DNA of 64,000 bases from Streptomyces sp. APSN-46.1. Lineage in GTDB: Bacteria; Actinomycetota; Actinomycetes; Streptomycetales; Streptomycetaceae. Location of the stretch: NCBI RefSeq assembly GCF_022815725.1, contig NZ_JALGRF010000002.1:1172644-1236643 (forward strand). The letters run 5' to 3'. A model generated the notes under the pieces. That model had not been told where the DNA came from. It ran no database searches and saw only the letters and a program-made list of their open reading frames with translations. The first letter of the stretch is position 1, and each line of letters starts with the position of its first letter. This document shows, piece after piece, positions 48,892-57,811 of this stretch. A program made the position numbers and the translations under genes.

Positions 48892-50001
48892 GTGCACACC
48901 CAGCGACACCTCGTCCAGGCCCTGGAGGAGGCCGGCACCCTGCCGCCCGAATGGGCGGCAACGGTCCGGGCGGTCGATCGAGGTATGTTCATCCCCGACA
49001 AGACGCAAGACCTGGACCGCTTCACGGACGCCGCCGGCTGGGCCGCCGCCGTCTACTCGGACACCCCCCTCGTCACGCAGTACGACGACGGGGCGCCCGA
49101 CGGCCCGGGGATGCCGACGTCGTCCTCGTCGAAGCCGTCGGCCATGCTCGAGATCCTCGCCCTGGCGGACATCCAGCCCGGGGACAAGGTCTTCGAGATC
49201 GGCACGGCCACGGGCTACATGGCCGCCTGGCTGTGCCAGCAGCTCGGCGACGATCAGGTGACGACCATCGAGTTCGACGAGGGCCTGTACCTCGAAGGCC
49301 GGCAGAACCTGCGCCTCGCGGGGTACAGCCCGACGGTTCTCCACGGCGACGGCCTCAAGGGCAGCCCGGACCGAGCACCCTTCCACAAGGTGATCGCGAC
49401 CTGCTCCCTGGAGGCCGTCCCGGGCGACCTGCTCGGTCAGGTGAAGGACGGAGGCCGGATCGTCGCCCCGTTCGGGAATGCGTTCCACTCGTACTCGTAC
49501 GTGACCCTCGACGTCTCGGGCGGCCGTGGCATCGGCCGGTTCAGCGGGAACCCCGACTTCATGTGGGCCCGCCAGCAGCGCAACCGGCACGCCGCCATCT
49601 CGGACGTCTACCACGAGGAGAAGGGGGAGGAGGGCACCACCCGCATCAGCCCGTACGACATCCACCACCGGGGCGACGTCGAGTTCTGGATCGGCCTGCA
49701 CGTCCCCGAGGTCTGGGGGCAGCTCCACGGCGGCGGCGATGAGGCGCCGGACGAGGCGACCTACTGGCTTTTGGCCAACGATCGGAAGTCCTGGGCGACC
49801 GTCGAGTTCACCGCAGGCGCGGAGCAGTTCGTCACGGAGCAGTACGGCCCGCGCAAGCTGTGGACCGAGGTGAAGAACGCCTACAAGTCCTGGCAGAGCC
49901 TCGGCCGACCTGGCCGTGATCAGTTCGGCATGACCGCGTCCGAGACCGGAGGAGTGGTCTGGCGCGGCGAACCGAGCAACGTGATCGCGACGGTCTGGTA
50001 A
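48892..50001 (+). CDS. Protein-L-isoaspartate O-methyltransferase homologue with C-terminal extension
   Basis: A 369-residue PIMT-type enzyme. The catalytic-domain landmarks are MPTSSSSKPSAMLEIL (equivalent of the PIMT substrate loop), SAM motif I KVFEIGTATGYMAAWL (residues 99-114), and TTIEFDEGLYLEGRQNL. Housekeeping PIMTs are about 220 residues; the extra 150 residues at the C-terminus (from about HRGDVEFWIGLHVPEVWGQL) resemble the extensions of RiPP-associated PIMTs that form aspartimides. GTG start. It is the last gene of the island operon. An ordinary repair role cannot be excluded. Confidence 0.82.
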   Translation: MHTQRHLVQALEEAGTLPPEWAATVRAVDRGMFIPDKTQDLDRFTDAAGWAAAVYSDTPLVTQYDDGAPDGPGMPTSSSSKPSAMLEILALADIQPGDKVFEIGTATGYMAAWLCQQLGDDQVTTIEFDEGLYLEGRQNLRLAGYSPTVLHGDGLKGSPDRAPFHKVIATCSLEAVPGDLLGQVKDGGRIVAPFGNAFHSYSYVTLDVSGGRGIGRFSGNPDFMWARQQRNRHAAISDVYHEEKGEEGTTRISPYDIHHRGDVEFWIGLHVPEVWGQLHGGGDEAPDEATYWLLANDRKSWATVEFTAGAEQFVTEQYGPRKLWTEVKNAYKSWQSLGRPGRDQFGMTASETGGVVWRGEPSNVIATVW

Positions 50002-50142
50002 GAGCTCCCTGCGGCCCCCAGGCGGTGCGTACGCGCCCCGCCTGGGGGCCCTTTCCCACCCAGCGGGAACGCGGTGTGATCACGGACCCCGGAGGGCATG
50101 ACCGCTTCCCCCGGCGCTGCTCCGCGCCTCCTCCGAGGGGAA

Positions 50143-50176
50143 CGACCGCATCTTCAAGGAGACGAAGGCCGCCTGA
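50143..50176 (+). repeat. attR-like 34-bp direct repeat (copy of sodN 3' end)
   Basis: Identical to 45178-45211. In frame it would encode the last 10 residues of SodN (DRIFKETKAA) and the stop, but no upstream sodN sequence is present. Confidence 0.85.
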
Positions 50177-50211
50177 CCCGGCAGCCACGGCTCACCGCCG
50201 CGCTCGCGGTG

Positions 50212-50252
50212 CGCGAAGGGGCCCGACCGTTCGCCGGTCGGGCCCCTTCGCG
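50212..50252. terminator. Strong hairpin right of the island
   Basis: cgcgaaggggcccgacc pairs perfectly with ggtcgggccccttcgcg around a 7-nt loop. It may be the original sodN terminator displaced by the insertion, and also ends the convergent DUF6104 gene. Confidence 0.82.
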
Positions 50253-50263
50253 TGGTGTGACGT

Positions 50264-50449
50264 CTACTCGTCCTCGGCTTCGTCGTCGTCCAGGCGGGCC
50301 AGCCAGGTGGCCAGGCGTTCCACCGGGACCTCGAAGTCCGGGTTCAGGTCGACGAAGGTCCGGAGCTGCTCGGCGAGCCACTCGAAGGTGACCTCCTCCT
50401 CGCCGCGCCGCTTCTCCAGCTCCTCGATGCCGCGATCGGTGAAGTACAA
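50264..50449 (-). CDS. DUF6104-like small acidic protein
   Basis: A 61-residue protein, LYFTDRGIEELEKRRGEEEV then FEWLAEQLRTFVDLNPDFEV and an acidic tail. The start appears to be TTG at 50449, where relatives have ATG, giving the usual family length. Divergent from the conflict operon. Function unknown. Confidence 0.75.
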   Translation of the reverse strand: MYFTDRGIEELEKRRGEEEVTFEWLAEQLRTFVDLNPDFEVPVERLATWLARLDDDEAEDE

Positions 50450-50591
50450 GTCGGGCTCCGTGCCGTGATGAGGGTGAAGGGGTGTTTCCCGCCAGGATAA
50501 TCCGAGTACCGGAAGAGATCTCCCTCCCTCCCCTTTCCCGCAGCTAGCCTGGAATGCCTCAGTGGGGCACGTGGGAGGCGGGGGCCAGCGG

Positions 50592-52820
50592 ATGCCGGAC
50601 GGGCGCACGGGCAGCTCCGCACGCGCCTTCGAGCTCCTTGAGCCCCTCGTTCAGGCGGCGACGGTACGCGTCCACGCCCCGCCCGGCGGGTATGGATCCC
50701 ATGGCACCGCACCCACGTGGGGCAGTGGGTTCTTCATCGCCCCCGGCTGGGTCCTGACGTGCGCGCACGTGGTCGGCGAAGGGGGTGCCGCGATGCGTCT
50801 GGCGGGACGTGAGATCGGCATCACCTTCTCCTCCGGAGCCGAAGGGGCCACCGGGACCGTCGCCGGGCGCGTGGAATGCGTACTGCCCGAGCGGCTGGAG
50901 TGGCAGCGGCCCGGCCGGCGCGCCCTGTGGGACCTGCCCGACCTGGCGCTCGTCCGGGTGCTCGCGCCCATCACGCACGCCTGCGTCTGGCTGACCGACC
51001 GGGCCAGACCCCGGCTCGACGAGGCCGCGTACTTCGGCTGCACCGAGGACCTCGGCACACCCGAGATCACCGGCCGCACCACCCGGCTGCGCGGCACCGC
51101 CGCGAACGGCGCCGCCATCCGGCTCGGCGACGACGACGAGATCGAGCCCGGCATGTCCGGCGGGCCGGTGGTGGACCTGGCCCGCGGCGAGGTCGTCGGC
51201 GTGGTCAAGGCCCGCCGGCACACGGGCGGTGGCGGACTCGCCGTGTCGGTGGCCCAGTTACGGACGCTGCCGATGGCCGCCACCGGGCAGATCGGGCTCT
51301 ACCGCCGGGTCATGCAGGCCCACGACCTCCACCACTACGACCGCCACCTCAGCGATCTGGACACCCGGCGCACCTGGACCGACGTCCACGACGAGCTCGC
51401 CGCCGCCGCCGCCGCCGACGCCGCCGATCCGTACGGCGGCCGCCGCCTCACGCCCGGCGAGCGCACCACCCTGTGCGGGCTGCTCGCGGAACTGCCCCCG
51501 CCGGGTTCCTCCGAGGCGGTCCGGGCGCTGGCCGAGGCGGCCCGCGGGGAGGAGCCGGACCCGGCCGCGCCCGCGCCGCTGAGCTGGCGCGACGGGCTGG
51601 GGCTGCTGCACGATCCGCCGGGCGGGTCCGGGGAGGCCGCCGCGATGCTGCGGTACGCCACCGACGTGAGCGTGGCGGACTACCGCGAGCCACCGTCCCC
51701 CGGCGCCGACGAGGAACTCTGGGACTGGGTACGGGCCACCGCGGAGCGGCTGTGGCGGCCGCTGCGGCGGGAATTGGCCGAGCGGCACGAGCGCGGGCTG
51801 GCCGAGCGGGCGCGGCGGCGCCGGGCCGCGGCCGGGCGGTCGGTGCACGGACCGGCCCGGGCGCCCGACGGGCTGTCGCCCGGGCCGTCGGTCCTGCTGG
51901 AGGCGTGGGCGCACGGCTGGGAGGACGTCTACGACTGGCGGGTCTCCGTCCTCGCGGGGCCGGCGCGGCCGGCGCGGCCCGCGCGGGTGACACCGGTGGA
52001 TTCGGGTGTACGGGTCAGCCTGGCGCGGCTGCCGGAGGCGGTGCGGGCGCCGCTGGCGGAGGGGTTCCGGCGGTGCGACACGCACGAGGCGGCCGCGCTG
52101 CTGGAAGTGGCGGTGGCGCCGGAGCTGTTCGGGCTCGCCGTGGACACGTGGGTGGTGGCGGGCGGGGTCCCGTTGGGGGCGCAGCGGCCGGTGGTGTTCC
52201 GGTACGCGGGGCCGAGCGCTGCCGCGGCGGCGGCGGCGGCCGCGGCCGCGACCGGGACGGCGGCCGCGACCGGGACGGCGGCCGCGACCGGGACGGCGGC
52301 CGCGACCGGGACGGCGGCCGCGACGGGGACGGCGGCCGGGTCGACGACCGCGACCGCGATGGCGACGGCGGCCGCGACGGCAGCCGGGCGGTGGGCGCGC
52401 GTACAGGCGGGGTCGCCGGCCGACCAGCGGGCCGACTGCGCGCGGGGACGGCCGCGGAGCCCGTCGCCGCAGTGGCTGGCCGGGCTGGCGGACACCACCG
52501 TGCCGGTGCTGTGCCGGGCGGCGGAGCGGGAGCCCACGCTCGGCGCGCTGCACGCGGTGCGGGAGGCCGGATACGGGGTGGCCGTGTGCCGGAGGCCTCC
52601 GGAGGACCCGTCGGTGTCGTGCGCGCCGTTCCACCGGGGGTTGCGGGAGGAACTGGCCGAGGCGGGGCGGGGCGCGGCGCTGCCGCTCCGGCTGCGGGCG
52701 CTGCGGGCGCGGGCGTACGGGGCGGACCCGGATGCGTACTGGGCGGTGGGGGTGGGGCTGGTCTGGGACGACCCGGGCCGGCCGCTGCCGGAGGACGAGC
52801 CGTTGCGGGGAGACCTGTGA
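50592..52820 (+). CDS. Trypsin-like protease with effector-associated and VMAP-C-like domains
   Basis: A 742-residue protein. Residues 15-210 are a trypsin fold with intact triad: H59 (LTCAHVV), D117 (LPDLALVRV) and S189 (EPGMSGGPV). A small helical effector-associated-like domain follows (LTPGERTTLCGLLAELPPPG to about 400), then a VMAP-C-like region ending in DTTVPVLCRAAEREPTLGAL. An Ala/Thr/Gly repeat (TAAATG units, 18-bp DNA repeats at about 52245-52340) lies within it. In ternary VMAP-vWA-MoxR systems such proteases are proposed effectors fired after sensing. ATG 50592 has a GGAGGCGGGG RBS. First gene of the operon. Confidence 0.8.
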   Translation: MPDGRTGSSARAFELLEPLVQAATVRVHAPPGGYGSHGTAPTWGSGFFIAPGWVLTCAHVVGEGGAAMRLAGREIGITFSSGAEGATGTVAGRVECVLPERLEWQRPGRRALWDLPDLALVRVLAPITHACVWLTDRARPRLDEAAYFGCTEDLGTPEITGRTTRLRGTAANGAAIRLGDDDEIEPGMSGGPVVDLARGEVVGVVKARRHTGGGGLAVSVAQLRTLPMAATGQIGLYRRVMQAHDLHHYDRHLSDLDTRRTWTDVHDELAAAAAADAADPYGGRRLTPGERTTLCGLLAELPPPGSSEAVRALAEAARGEEPDPAAPAPLSWRDGLGLLHDPPGGSGEAAAMLRYATDVSVADYREPPSPGADEELWDWVRATAERLWRPLRRELAERHERGLAERARRRRAAAGRSVHGPARAPDGLSPGPSVLLEAWAHGWEDVYDWRVSVLAGPARPARPARVTPVDSGVRVSLARLPEAVRAPLAEGFRRCDTHEAAALLEVAVAPELFGLAVDTWVVAGGVPLGAQRPVVFRYAGPSAAAAAAAAAAATGTAAATGTAAATGTAAATGTAAATGTAAGSTTATAMATAAATAAGRWARVQAGSPADQRADCARGRPRSPSPQWLAGLADTTVPVLCRAAEREPTLGALHAVREAGYGVAVCRRPPEDPSVSCAPFHRGLREELAEAGRGAALPLRLRALRARAYGADPDAYWAVGVGLVWDDPGRPLPEDEPLRGDL
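52245..52340 (+). repeat. 18-bp tandem repeats inside the protease-VMAP gene
   Basis: gcgaccgggacggcggcc is repeated about five times in frame, encoding ATGTAA units. It is likely slippage-prone and of variable length between strains. Confidence 0.85.
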
Positions 52821-52845
52821 CGTGCGTGCGCTGCGAGGAGTCTCG

Positions 52846-54273
52846 ATGAATGACGAGTGGCTCATCTACCGGGGGGTCGGCGAGCCCCACGACGGGATCG
52901 ACGCCCTGCCCGGTCCGCCGCCCTGGCGGGACTTCGACGGCGAGCCGCCGGAGCCCGAAGAGGCGCCGGCCGCCGGGGCCGGGGCCGGCGGGGGCGCGAC
53001 CGAGGGCGCTGGGGCCGGCGAGGGTGCGACCGAGGGCGCTGGCGGGGGCACGGCCGGAGGGGCCGGCGAGGCCGGCGGAGCGACGGGCGCGGGCCCTGGC
53101 ACGGGTACGGGCGGTGGGCCGGGCGGTGGTCCCGGCACGGGTGCCGGCGGAGCGTCCGGCGCGGGTGCGGGCGGAGCGCCGGGTACGGGTACGGGCGGTG
53201 GGCCGGGCGGTGGTCCCGGCGCGGGTGACGGCGGTGCGCCGGGCATGGGTGCGGGCGGAGTTCCCGGCGCGGGTGCGGGCGGGGCGCCCGGCGCGGGTAT
53301 GGGCGGGGCGCCGGGTACGGGTGCGGGTGGGGGGCCGGGCGGAGCGTCCGGCGTCGGCGGGGTGCCCGGCAGGGGGGCGGGTGGTGATGGGGGCGTGGCG
53401 CGGCGGCTCGGGGCGCACCGGCAGGCCGCCGAGGCGCACCGGCCCGAGCCCGAGGAACTGGAGGCGATCAACGCCGCCCTCTACCTGCGCCGCCCACTGC
53501 TCGTCACCGGCTATCCGGGAACCGGCAAGTCCACCCTGGCGCACGCCGTCGCGCACGAGCTGAAGCTCGGGCGCGTGCTGCGCTGGCCCGTGGTCTCGCG
53601 GACCGTGCTCCAGGAAGGCCTGTACCGGTACGACGCCATCGCGCGGTTGCAGGACGTGCAGATCGCCGCGAGCGGCGGGGCGGTCGGCGGGGGCCCGGGG
53701 AGGGCGCCCGGGATCGGGAAGTACATCCGGCTCGGGCCGCTGGGGACGGCGCTGCTGCCCACCACCCGGCCGCGCGTGCTGCTCATCGACGAGCTGGACA
53801 AGAGCGACATCGACCTGCCCAACGACCTCCTGAACGTGCTGGAGGAAGGGGAGTTCGCGCTGCCCGAGCTGGAGCGGGTCGCGGACACCGAACCCGAGGT
53901 GCGGGTGCTCACGGACGACGGGGCCAAGGTGACCGTCCGGGACGGCCGGGTGCGGTGCCGGGCCTTCCCCTTCATCGTCCTGACCAGCAACGGCGAGCGG
54001 GACTTCCCGGCCGCGCTGCTGCGCAGGTGCATCCAGCTCAAGCTCGGGCAGCCCGGGGAGAAGCGGCTGGCCACCATGGTGCGGGCCCATCTGGGCGAGG
54101 AGGCGGCCCGGTTGGGGGCCGACCTGATCCGGGAGTTCCTCAGCCGCTCCCGGTCCGAGCTGGTCGCCGCCGATCAGCTGCTCAACGCCATCTACCTGAC
54201 CCACTACGCCGCCCCGCCCAGCCGGGAGGATCTCGCGGACCTGCTCATCCAGCGCCTCGACCGGCCGAGGTGA
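52846..54273 (+). CDS. MoxR-type AAA+ ATPase with long Gly/Ala linker
   Basis: A 475-residue protein. A conserved N-terminal tag (MNDEWLIYRGVGEPHDGIDA, PWRDFDG) is followed by about 140 residues of Gly-Ala-Pro-Thr repeat (for example GGAPGTGTGGGPGGGP), then the AAA+ module: Walker A YPGTGKST near residue 223, Walker B VLLIDELDKSD near 312, and the sensor region VLTSNGERDFPAALLRRCI. MoxR ATPases remodel partners with vWA domains, here the next gene. RBS GAGGAG. The linker DNA is a degenerate minisatellite. Confidence 0.87.
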   Translation: MNDEWLIYRGVGEPHDGIDALPGPPPWRDFDGEPPEPEEAPAAGAGAGGGATEGAGAGEGATEGAGGGTAGGAGEAGGATGAGPGTGTGGGPGGGPGTGAGGASGAGAGGAPGTGTGGGPGGGPGAGDGGAPGMGAGGVPGAGAGGAPGAGMGGAPGTGAGGGPGGASGVGGVPGRGAGGDGGVARRLGAHRQAAEAHRPEPEELEAINAALYLRRPLLVTGYPGTGKSTLAHAVAHELKLGRVLRWPVVSRTVLQEGLYRYDAIARLQDVQIAASGGAVGGGPGRAPGIGKYIRLGPLGTALLPTTRPRVLLIDELDKSDIDLPNDLLNVLEEGEFALPELERVADTEPEVRVLTDDGAKVTVRDGRVRCRAFPFIVLTSNGERDFPAALLRRCIQLKLGQPGEKRLATMVRAHLGEEAARLGADLIREFLSRSRSELVAADQLLNAIYLTHYAAPPSREDLADLLIQRLDRPR

Positions 54274-54277
54274 CGTC

Positions 54278-57200
54278 GTGCGGGAGCTGATCGCCCTGCT
54301 GCGCGCCGCCGGGCTCGATCCGTCGGCCGAGGAGCTCGCCGACGCGCTGTGGCTCGCCGGGCGGACGGCCACGGCCACGGCCACCGCGAGGGCCAGGGCG
54401 GTGGCTTCCGGGGCGCCGCCCGAGGCGGTCGCCGACGACCCGCCCCCGGACGGCCCGCCGGAGGAGGAGCGGACGCCGCGCGAGCCGGCACCCGTAGGGG
54501 AGGGAGCGGCGCCTGAGGATCCGGTCAGCCTCTACGTGCCCCGGGCGCGCCGGGCCGAGGGCGCGCAGGCGGAAGCTGGCATCCCGGTCGAGGGCGGAGT
54601 GCCCGTACGGGTGCCCGGGGCGGCCGCGCTGCCGCGGATCCTGGCCATCCAGCGGGCCCTGCGCGCCCTCCAGCGGCACCGGCCGAGCGCCCCGCCGACG
54701 CGGACCGTACTCGACGAACAGGCCACCGCCGAGGCCGCCGCCCGGGCTCTCGGGCTGGTCATCCCGGTGTTCCGCCCGGAGATCCGGCGCGAGGCGACCG
54801 TACGGCTCGTGATGGACGCGTCGCCCTCGATGGCGGTGTGGCAGGACATGTTCGAGGAACTGCGGGCCGTGTGCGAGCGGTTGGGGGCCTTCCGGGACGT
54901 GCGGGTCTCCTATCTGCACCGAGGGTCGGACGGCACGGCCGTCCTCGGGCGCGGCCCGGTCGCGGGGCTCGGGGCGCGGTCCGGGGAGCAGCTGCGGGAC
55001 CCGACCGGGCGGGCGCTGACCATGGTGGTGTCCGACTGCGCCGGCCCGGTGTGGCGGGAGGGCGAGGCGCAGCGGCTGCTGTACCGGTGGGCCGAGTGCG
55101 CGCCGTGCGTGGTCGTACAGCCGCTGCCGCAGCGGCTGTGGGGCCGCAGCTGGCTGCCGACCGAACGGGGCGGCCTCTGCCGGGTCGAGGGCGCCGGGGG
55201 GAAGCTGAGGTTCAGGTCGGACCGGCCGCCGAGGCCGGGATGGCCGACCGGCGGGCTGACCGTGCCCGTGCTGCCGCCGAGCGCGATCGCACTCGGGGCG
55301 TGGGCCCGGCTCGTCGCCGGGCTGGGCACCGGGCCGGTCCCGGCCGAGGTGGGCCGGGTGCTCGCCGATCATCCGGCGGCGCCGCTCCCGCCGCCGCAGG
55401 CCCTGCGGCCGCCGCGCGAGCTGGTGCGGCGCTTCCGTTCCTCGGCCGCGCCCCGGGCCGTACAGCTGGCGGTGTACCTGTCGGCGGCGCCGCTCACGCT
55501 GCCGGTGATGCGGCTGGTGCAGCGCACGATGCTGCCGGACTCGGAGCCCTCCGATCTGGCGGAGGTCCTGCTGAGCGGGCTGCTGAGGCGGAGTGCGGAC
55601 CCCGGCTGGTACGAGTTCGTACCCGGGGTGCGGGAGGTGCTGCTGGGGCCGCTGGGGCGGGACGAGGCGGCGCTGGTGCTGAAGCACTCCTCGGAGTACG
55701 TGCTGGCCCACTTCGGGCGGGGCGTACGGAACTTTCCCGCGCTCGCGGTCACACAGCTGACCGGGGTGCCGGTGGGGGCGGAGCCGGAAGCGGGGGCGGG
55801 CGGGCCGGGGGTGAGCGGGCCGGGGGTGAGCGCCTCGGCGGCCGACGTGGAGGTTCGGGAGGAGGCTGTTTCGGAGGCTCGGGTTCCGCAGGCCTTCGCG
55901 CAGGTCTCGGCGCAGGTCGTACGGCGCTATCTGCCGGAGCCGCCGACGGCGGACCCGGAGGCCTCGCACCGGCCCGCCGCGCCCGCGCGGGAGTGGGCGG
56001 TGCGGACGGCCCGGACCCGGCTGGCGGATGGGGACCAGCGGGGTCTGTACGAGGCCGTCACGGTCCTGCGGCGGGCGGTGACCGCGCCGCCGGGGCCCGG
56101 CGATCCGCCGGGCGAGGCGGAGTTGGAACTGGCGGGCGCGCTGCTGCGGCTGTGGGCGGTGCGGCGGGACCCGGAGCTGCTGGCCGAGGCGGAACGCGCG
56201 GCGCGGGCCGCCGCCGGGCTGCCGGCGAGGCTGGTGCTGGGCCGGGTGCTGCACGAGCGGGCGCTGGCGGGCGGTGCGGAGCCGGACGCCGGTCTGCTGG
56301 CGGCCGCGGAACGGGAGTTCGCGGCGGTGGGCGCCGATGTGGAGGCGGACCGGGGGCTGCGGCTGGACAGCGCGGTACGCCGGGCGGAGACCCTGATCCG
56401 GCTGAGCGGGCTCCGCGACGACCCGGCGGCACTGCGGGAGGCGCGGGCCGCGCTGGAGGCCCTGGCGGGCTCCGCCCCGGAGGGCGGCCCGGAGCCCGAA
56501 CTGCACCTGGCGCTCGGGCGGGTGCTGCTGGCGCTCGTGGCCCGGGCGGCCGATCCGGCGGTCCGCGGCGACCTGGCCGGGCTGGCCGCGGGCCGGCTGG
56601 CGCGGGCCCTGGCGGAGCTGCCGGAGGGGAACGGGGCGGAGGGGGCGGACGCGTCGGACTGGGCGGACAGAGCGGACGCACTGGGCGGTCCGGACGGGCC
56701 GGACGGCCGCCGGCGGGTGCGGGTGGAGCTGGCGACGGCCCTGCGTTACCTGCCCGGGCGGCTGGAGGAGGCGGCCGGGCAGCTGGCCGTTGCTCTGGAG
56801 GAGCCCGCCGGGGATCCGGAGCTGCGGGTGGCCGCGCTGGTGTGCCTGGCCCGGGTCCACCGCGCCCGGTACGCGCGGGACGCGGATCCGGCGGCCCTGG
56901 AGGACTCGGCCGAGGCGTACGGGCGGGCGCGGCGGCTGATCCCCCGGGACGGGGACGCGTACGGGGAGCTGCTGCCCGAGTGGGGCGACGTACTCCTGGA
57001 ACGGGCGCGGGCCCGGGCGGCCGACGGGCGGCGGTTCGCGTCAACGGCCGTACGGGTGCTGCGCGAGAGCCGGGCGGCGGTGCCGAGGTCGGACCCCCGG
57101 GCGGCGTCCCGGCTGCTGCGGCTGGCGGAGGGGCTGCGGCTGCGCCACGCGTACGAGGGGGACCTGGTGGACCTCCGGGAGGCGGAGCACCTGCTGGAAC

Positions 57201-57592
57201 TCGCGGTCCGGCAGAGCCGCAGGCCGCTGGAGCGGGCGCGGGGGTGGCGGGAGCACGGGGACGTCCAGCGGGAGATCCACGGGCACACGGGGGCGGGGGA
57301 GCGGCTGGACCGGGCGGCGGACTCGTACCGGCGGGCGTGGCGGGCGGCGATGGAGGCGGACGAGGCGGGGTGCGGTGGGGGTGGGAGCGGGGAGTGCGGG
57401 GAGTGTGGGGAGGCGGCGGTGCGGCTGGGGGCGGTGGTGCAGGAGCTGCGGGGGGAGGTGCTGGAGCGGATGGCGCGGCCGCGGGCGGCGCTGGACGCGT
57501 ACCGCTCGGCGGTGGAGTTGCGGGCGCGGGTCGGCGATGCGGTGGGCGCTGCGCTGCTGGCCCGGGTGCGGTCGCTGGAGGCGGACCTCTGA
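54278..57592 (+). CDS. vWA/TPR protein of the MoxR-VMAP system (SAV_2336-like)
   Basis: A 1104-residue protein. An N-terminal helical segment (MRELIALLRAAGLDPSAEEL) resembles the SAV_2336 N-terminal domain. A vWA-like domain begins VRLVMDASPSM (MIDAS DxSxS, D180) and includes TMVVSDCAGPVW. A winged/helical region (PLTLPVMRLVQRTMLPDSEP) follows, and the C-terminal 500 residues are TPR-like helices rich in Ala, Arg and Leu. It starts by GTG 4 bp after the MoxR stop, so the two are co-expressed. Expected role: sensor or scaffold switched by MoxR. Confidence 0.82.
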   Translation: MRELIALLRAAGLDPSAEELADALWLAGRTATATATARARAVASGAPPEAVADDPPPDGPPEEERTPREPAPVGEGAAPEDPVSLYVPRARRAEGAQAEAGIPVEGGVPVRVPGAAALPRILAIQRALRALQRHRPSAPPTRTVLDEQATAEAAARALGLVIPVFRPEIRREATVRLVMDASPSMAVWQDMFEELRAVCERLGAFRDVRVSYLHRGSDGTAVLGRGPVAGLGARSGEQLRDPTGRALTMVVSDCAGPVWREGEAQRLLYRWAECAPCVVVQPLPQRLWGRSWLPTERGGLCRVEGAGGKLRFRSDRPPRPGWPTGGLTVPVLPPSAIALGAWARLVAGLGTGPVPAEVGRVLADHPAAPLPPPQALRPPRELVRRFRSSAAPRAVQLAVYLSAAPLTLPVMRLVQRTMLPDSEPSDLAEVLLSGLLRRSADPGWYEFVPGVREVLLGPLGRDEAALVLKHSSEYVLAHFGRGVRNFPALAVTQLTGVPVGAEPEAGAGGPGVSGPGVSASAADVEVREEAVSEARVPQAFAQVSAQVVRRYLPEPPTADPEASHRPAAPAREWAVRTARTRLADGDQRGLYEAVTVLRRAVTAPPGPGDPPGEAELELAGALLRLWAVRRDPELLAEAERAARAAAGLPARLVLGRVLHERALAGGAEPDAGLLAAAEREFAAVGADVEADRGLRLDSAVRRAETLIRLSGLRDDPAALREARAALEALAGSAPEGGPEPELHLALGRVLLALVARAADPAVRGDLAGLAAGRLARALAELPEGNGAEGADASDWADRADALGGPDGPDGRRRVRVELATALRYLPGRLEEAAGQLAVALEEPAGDPELRVAALVCLARVHRARYARDADPAALEDSAEAYGRARRLIPRDGDAYGELLPEWGDVLLERARARAADGRRFASTAVRVLRESRAAVPRSDPRAASRLLRLAEGLRLRHAYEGDLVDLREAEHLLELAVRQSRRPLERARGWREHGDVQREIHGHTGAGERLDRAADSYRRAWRAAMEADEAGCGGGGSGECGECGEAAVRLGAVVQELRGEVLERMARPRAALDAYRSAVELRARVGDAVGAALLARVRSLEADL

Positions 57593-57621
57593 TGCCGCCC
57601 GGCACCCCAGGAGCTCCGCCC

Positions 57622-57760
57622 CCGGCCCCCTCCGCGCCTCAAACGCCGGCGGGGCTGGAGTTGCCCGGCCCCGGGCTGCGCCCGGGCTTCCTGGGGCTCC
57701 GCCCCAGACCCCGCGCCTCAAACGCCGGCGGGGCTGGATTTGCCCGGCGGGGCTGGAGTT
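57622..57760. repeat. Dispersed intergenic repeat within the conflict operon
   Basis: Two units ending cgcgcctcaaacgccggcgg (about 57631-57653 and 57711-57733). The stretch 57692-57730 is identical over 39 bp to 10576-10614. It separates the MoxR-VMAP genes from the Fxs genes. Confidence 0.85.
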
Positions 57761-57811
57761 CGCGGGGCTGGAGTTGGCGGGGATGGGAATGCGAAAGCGA
57801 CGACAGGAGGC

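Larger units (their letters stand above)
45212..50176. mobile_element. Genomic island at the 3' end of sodN
   Basis: A 4.97-kb segment bounded by perfect 34-bp repeats of the sodN terminus. The contents (GNAT, NUDIX, HTH-TPR regulator, micro-ORF operon, PIMT) are accessory in type and differ from the conserved core around. No integrase, relaxase or replication gene is present, so it would be a remnant, or was mobilised in trans. Each repeat copy is followed by a strong hairpin. Confidence 0.65.

Noticed and set aside
52245..52340. CRISPR-like regular repeats
   Set aside because: The 18-bp units are directly adjacent with no spacers and lie in frame inside a coding gene; it is a minisatellite.
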